A stretch of DNA of 8,892 bases. Source: Planctomycetales bacterium (GTDB lineage Bacteria; Planctomycetota; Phycisphaerae; SM23-33). The notes under the pieces were generated by a model that searched no databases, was not told where the DNA came from, and was given only the letters and a program-made list of their open reading frames with translations. Below are positions 5,903 through 8,892 of this stretch, piece after piece. The stretch is from positions 1-8,892 of the forward strand of contig JAUVIQ010000132.1 in the NCBI GenBank assembly GCA_030592655.1, written 5' to 3'. Positions within the stretch are counted from its first letter, which is position 1. Each line of letters begins with the position of its first letter. The position numbers and the translations under genes were made by a program.

Positions 5903-7039
5903 ATGATAAAGAAACGTCTTTTTACACCCGGACCTACGGAAGTCCCCCCGGAAGTCCTTATCGAAATGTCCAAACCGATGTTCCATCACCGCACGGCGCG
6001 GTTCAGGAAAATGTTCGGCGAAGTAACGACAGGACTGAAAAAACTCCTGATGACCGACAACGACGTGCTGACCATGGCCGGTTCGGGAACGGCCGGGATG
6101 GAGGCAGCCATTGCATGCGCGTGTCCGCGCGATAAAAAAGTCCTCGTATCCAACGGCGGGAAGTTCGGCGAGCGATGGGTAAAGATCGCCAAAGTCTATG
6201 GCCTGGACGTTGACGAGGTTCAGTTGGAATGGGGTACGGCCCTTCAGCCCGATACTGTGGCTGAAAAACTCGCCTCCGGAAATTATGGCGCGGTGATAAC
6301 CGTCCACAGCGAAACCTCCACAGCCACCGCCTGCAACTTAGAAGCAATCGGAAAGGTCGTATCCGGTACCGACGCGATCCTGATTGCCGACTGCATCACC
6401 TCTGCCGGCGCGCTGCCGCTACGGACCGATGAGTGGGGTATCGACATTGTCGGTTCGGGCAGTCAGAAGGCATTTATGCTCCCGCCGGGTCTGGCGTTCG
6501 TATCCGTCAGCGAAAAGGCATGGAAGAACATCGACGCGATAACCGCGCCCGCTTTTTACCTGGACCTGAAGGCGTATCGCAAATCGCTGGCCAAGAACGA
6601 CACTCCGTACACATCGGCGGTAAGTCTTATTCGCGGGTTGCAAGTCGCCCTGGAGATGATTAACGGTGTCGGAATCGAGACGGTCTGGTCGCGGACCGCC
6701 CTTTTGGCGTCGGCCACGCGAGCCGCCGCCGAAGCGCTGGGGCTGAAGGTCTTCTCGTCCCAGCCGAGCGATTCTGTAACGTGCATCCTGCTGCCTGAGG
6801 GCGTAACGGACGAACAGTTCCGCCCAGCCCTTCGCGACAGGTTCGGCTGCTCGGTCGCCGGCGGACAGGAATCGCTGAAAGGAATAGCCATCCGCATCTC
6901 GCACATGGGATACGTCGAACCGCTCGAAACGATAGGACTGATTGCCGCCATCGAATACACGCTGGCCGATTGCGGCGCTGATGTAAAAATCGGTACCGGA
7001 GTAACAGCGGCGGCGAAGGTGCTGAAAGATTGGAGATAA
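5903..7039 (+). CDS. Class V aminotransferase, likely phosphoserine transaminase (alanine-glyoxylate type)
   Basis: The 378-residue protein is a PLP enzyme of the alanine-glyoxylate / serine-pyruvate aminotransferase group. T-P-G-P-T at 8-12 is the usual start. S-G-T at 61-63 lies at the PLP phosphate site, H-S-E-T-S-T is at 135-140, and Asp163 (I-A-D-C) would contact the pyridine nitrogen. S-G-S-Q-K-A at 185-190 carries the Schiff-base Lys189, and Arg331 (R-I-S-H-M-G) would bind the substrate carboxylate. It sits 16 bases before serA, so the likely reaction is 3-phosphohydroxypyruvate plus glutamate to phosphoserine, step two of serine synthesis. In several bacteria and archaea lacking the classic SerC this family fills that step; here that is inferred from context. 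The alternative is glyoxylate or serine transamination. The start at 5903 has AGGAG 7 bases upstream. Confidence 0.92.
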   Translation: MIKKRLFTPGPTEVPPEVLIEMSKPMFHHRTARFRKMFGEVTTGLKKLLMTDNDVLTMAGSGTAGMEAAIACACPRDKKVLVSNGGKFGERWVKIAKVYGLDVDEVQLEWGTALQPDTVAEKLASGNYGAVITVHSETSTATACNLEAIGKVVSGTDAILIADCITSAGALPLRTDEWGIDIVGSGSQKAFMLPPGLAFVSVSEKAWKNIDAITAPAFYLDLKAYRKSLAKNDTPYTSAVSLIRGLQVALEMINGVGIETVWSRTALLASATRAAAEALGLKVFSSQPSDSVTCILLPEGVTDEQFRPALRDRFGCSVAGGQESLKGIAIRISHMGYVEPLETIGLIAAIEYTLADCGADVKIGTGVTAAAKVLKDWR

Positions 7040-7041
7040 GC

Positions 7042-7046
7042 AGGAG
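7042..7046 (+). promoter_or_regulatory. Ribosome binding site of serA
   Basis: AGGAG starts 3 bases after the aminotransferase stop and lies 9 bases before the GTG at 7056. It supports the GTG as the start, which agrees with the M-K-V-L-I-A-D start of the family. Confidence 0.6.
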
Positions 7047-7055
7047 TTTCCAAAC

Positions 7056-8675
7056 GTGAAGGTCTTAATTGCGGACAAGTTGAGCGAGGTCGGCGTCGAT
7101 TGGTTGGGCAAGCAGGACGACGTCGAGGTTGACGTCAAGGCCGGCTTGGCGCCTGAAGAACTGGCGGAAATCATCGGCGATTACGACGGAATGATCATCC
7201 GTTCGGGCGTGAAGGTAACAGCCGACGTCCTGGCGAGTCCGGGACGCCTTGAGTGCATCGCTCGGGCAGGCGTGGGGGTCGATAACATCGACGTACCTGT
7301 CGCCACCGCCAAAGGCATCATCGTGATGAACACCCCCGGCGGCAACACGGTCTCGACGGCAGAGTTGACCTGGGCGCTGATGCTGGCAATGTCGCGGAGG
7401 ATAGTCCCTGCCAACGTTTCACTTACCGGCGGGGCGTGGGACCGCAAAAAATTCCAAGGCGCACAACTTGCCGGAAAGACGCTCGGCGTAATCGGCATGG
7501 GCAGGATCGGAAAGGCCGTCGCAAAGCGCGCCCTGGCGATGGAGATGGAGGTCGTCGCATACGACCCGTACTTCGCGGGCAAATGCCCCGAAGGATCGTT
7601 CGAGATGGTCAAAAGCCTCGACGACCTTTGCCGACGGAGCGATTACATCACCGTCCACGTCCCCGGAAACGCCGAAACAGCCGGTATGATCGGACCAAAC
7701 CAAATCTCGCGGATGAAAGACGGCGTGTACCTGATAAACGCAGCCCGTGGCGGAATCATCGAACCTGAAGCGCTTGCCGAGGCCCTGGAATCAGGAAAGG
7801 TCGGCGCTGCCGCGCTGGACGTCTGGACCTCCGAGCCGCCGGAATCCGAAGCCGAAAAAAAACTCATCGCCCACCCGAACGTCCTGGCCGTTCCGCACCT
7901 CGGCGCAAGCACCGGCGAAGCACAGGAGCAGGTCGCACTGGAGGCTGCACAGCAACTCGTCGAAGCCCTGCGAGGCGGGGAGATTCGCAACGCACTGAAC
8001 GCGCCGGGATTCGAGAAGGCCCTGCCGCCGATGCTGCGGCCTTATGCCGAATTGGCTTCGCGGATAGGAACGATCCTCGCCAACATCACGCCCGGAGCGA
8101 TTACGAAGGTCGAAGTCGTCTATCGCGGCGCGATTGCCGACTTGAACGTCTCGCCCGTTACGACTTTCCTGATGGTCGGGCTGCTCTCGCCCCACATGGA
8201 TCAGCCGGTCAACGTCATTAACGCGCCGGTCCTGGCTGAGCAGCGAGGCGTTACCATTGAGCAGATTACATCGAAGAAGGTCAGGGAGTTCGCCAACCTC
8301 ATGCAGGTTGAGGTCCACACCGACCAGATGAGTCGGACGGCTGTTGGTACGATCTTCGGAAACCGTTTCGGCAGGATCATCGCCATCGACGGATACCGTG
8401 TGGAGATGAAGCCCGACGGGCACATCCTGTTAATCTTCAACGACGACATGCCCGGCGTGGTGGGTAAATTCGGGACGATCCTCGGAGCCAGCGGCGTCAA
8501 CATCGCCGACATGACGCTCTCGCGCAAGGCCGACCCGTCAAAAGCCGTCGTCGCGATTAATCTGGATAACGCACCGACCGACGCAGTCGTCGAGGAAATC
8601 CGCTCCCAGGAATTCGTCAACGCCGCATACTACCTCAAACTACCCGAACTACCGCCCGAAGAACGCGGGGAGTAA
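7056..8675 (+). CDS. serA: D-3-phosphoglycerate dehydrogenase, long (ASB + ACT) form
   Basis: The 539-residue protein would oxidise 3-phosphoglycerate to 3-phosphohydroxypyruvate with NAD, the first step of serine synthesis. Residues 1-315 form the two-part D-2-hydroxyacid dehydrogenase. The NAD-binding motif G-V-I-G-M-G-R-I-G is at 144-152, and the catalytic triad is Arg231 (A-A-R-G-G), Glu260 (T-S-E-P-P) and His281 (P-H-L-G-A-S-T). Residues about 318-450 match the allosteric substrate-binding (ASB) domain of the long form known from Mycobacterium and Bacillus. Residues about 455-530 are an ACT domain (D-M-P-G-V-V-G ... G-V-N-I-A-D-M), the usual site of serine feedback. The length fits the long form (about 525-540). 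It starts at GTG 16 bases after the aminotransferase stop, and the two form an operon. All key residues are present; no truncation is seen. Confidence 0.97.
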   Translation: MKVLIADKLSEVGVDWLGKQDDVEVDVKAGLAPEELAEIIGDYDGMIIRSGVKVTADVLASPGRLECIARAGVGVDNIDVPVATAKGIIVMNTPGGNTVSTAELTWALMLAMSRRIVPANVSLTGGAWDRKKFQGAQLAGKTLGVIGMGRIGKAVAKRALAMEMEVVAYDPYFAGKCPEGSFEMVKSLDDLCRRSDYITVHVPGNAETAGMIGPNQISRMKDGVYLINAARGGIIEPEALAEALESGKVGAAALDVWTSEPPESEAEKKLIAHPNVLAVPHLGASTGEAQEQVALEAAQQLVEALRGGEIRNALNAPGFEKALPPMLRPYAELASRIGTILANITPGAITKVEVVYRGAIADLNVSPVTTFLMVGLLSPHMDQPVNVINAPVLAEQRGVTIEQITSKKVREFANLMQVEVHTDQMSRTAVGTIFGNRFGRIIAIDGYRVEMKPDGHILLIFNDDMPGVVGKFGTILGASGVNIADMTLSRKADPSKAVVAINLDNAPTDAVVEEIRSQEFVNAAYYLKLPELPPEERGE

Positions 8676-8700
8676 CCCGGATGCCGTGGCCGCTGTTGGG

Positions 8701-8810
8701 GAACCAAACGGAACGAAACGGGCCAATTCGGGCCAATTCGGAACGATTGGGGCCAATTGGGGCCAATTGGGAACCGTTGGGGCCAATTCGGGCCAATTCG
8801 GGCCAATTGC
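8701..8810. repeat. Eleven 10-bp tandem units in a 30-bp higher-order array
   Basis: Starting 25 bases past the serA stop, eleven units of exactly 10 bp run without any insertion or deletion. Two unit types occur: GGCCAATT followed by CG, GG or GC (seven copies), and a GAAC type (GAACCAAACG, GAACGAAACG, GAACGATTGG, GAACCGTTGG). From 8711 they are ordered GAAC-GGCC-GGCC three times (8711-8740, 8741-8770, 8771-8800), so a 30-bp repeat sits above the 10-bp one. Seven AATT steps fall at multiples of 10 bp, in phase with the helical turn, which predicts bent DNA. Some units contain the palindrome CCAATTGG. No gene, direct-repeat/spacer pattern or T-run terminator is present. The role is unknown. 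Confidence 0.9.
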
Positions 8811-8892
8811 AAAATCCGTAAATCCTTGGGCGACATAGAGTTACGATTTTAGGGGTCGTTTTTGGGTCCATTTAAAAAAAATCCAACTTTAC
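8811..8892. other. AT-rich end of the window, no gene seen
   Basis: After the repeats the composition changes to A/T-rich with short A and T runs (for example eight A from 8874). I find no supported start codon with a ribosome binding site, no tRNA shape and no clean hairpin followed by a T-run. It may be the upstream region of a gene beyond the window. Confidence 0.5.

Noticed and set aside
7791..8423. 210-codon minus-strand reading frame inside serA
   Set aside because: It is antisense to a complete serA with all catalytic residues, and is the open antisense frame expected in GC-rich coding DNA.
8666..8679. Hairpin CGGG/CCCG around the serA stop codon as a terminator
   Set aside because: The stem is 4 bp with no T-run, so it is likely chance.
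8701..8810. CRISPR array
   Set aside because: Units are 10 bp and adjoin each other with no unique spacers, and no cas gene is near.
8635..8871. Minus-strand reading frames through the tandem repeat coding for a 10-residue periodic peptide (I-G-P-N-W-P and similar)
   Set aside because: The period follows automatically from a 10-bp DNA repeat read in triplets, there is no ribosome binding site before the ATG, and the frame runs into the 3' end of serA. It is kept as a DNA repeat, not a gene.

Overview
The window looks like a stretch of bacterial chromosome, most likely from the Planctomycetota (Phycisphaerae-like) or a relative in the PVC group. The main clue is a secreted parallel beta-helix protein whose C-terminus carries the W-D-P ... 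S-P-C-I-D-A-G-D-P ... N-I-G-A-Y-G signature I associate with those phyla. A Gfo/Idh/MocA oxidoreductase and an oligogalacturonate-lyase-like propeller fit the same picture. The lineage is inferred from memory of protein families, not from a search. There is no rRNA, tRNA, CRISPR array, integrase, transposase or phage gene.

The left half (1-4629) is read on the minus strand. In order of transcription it holds a cytoplasmic beta-propeller protein of the oligogalacturonate lyase type (3313-4629), a Gfo/Idh/MocA oxidoreductase (2247-3293) with its start only 19 bases past the previous stop, a secreted beta-helix protein (288-2117), and the first 86 codons of a second secreted protein (1-260). The two secreted proteins share a closely related N-terminal domain and look like tandem duplicates of that domain. 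Together the four genes suggest processing of a polysaccharide or uronate: outer or exported beta-helix proteins, then intracellular lyase-like and dehydrogenase steps. The substrate cannot be read from the sequence.

The right half (4899-8675) is read on the plus strand. A 98-residue protein of unknown function is followed, with its stop almost touching the next ribosome binding site, by a dCTP deaminase that starts at TTG. After a good sigma-70-type promoter comes a serine biosynthesis pair: a class V aminotransferase and a long-form D-3-phosphoglycerate dehydrogenase (SerA) with ASB and ACT domains. The aminotransferase is of the alanine-glyoxylate type and probably does the phosphoserine transaminase step in place of the usual SerC.

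The two halves diverge from a 269-base intergenic region (4630-4898) that holds a minus-strand promoter, a possible 21-codon leader ORF and a small dyad. Past serA lies the most unusual feature: eleven 10-bp units in perfect register (8701-8810), arranged as a 30-bp higher-order repeat with AATT phased on the helical turn. I did not find an obviously new multi-gene system. The repeat, the unknown partner of the dCTP deaminase and the tandem secreted proteins are the items most worth following up.
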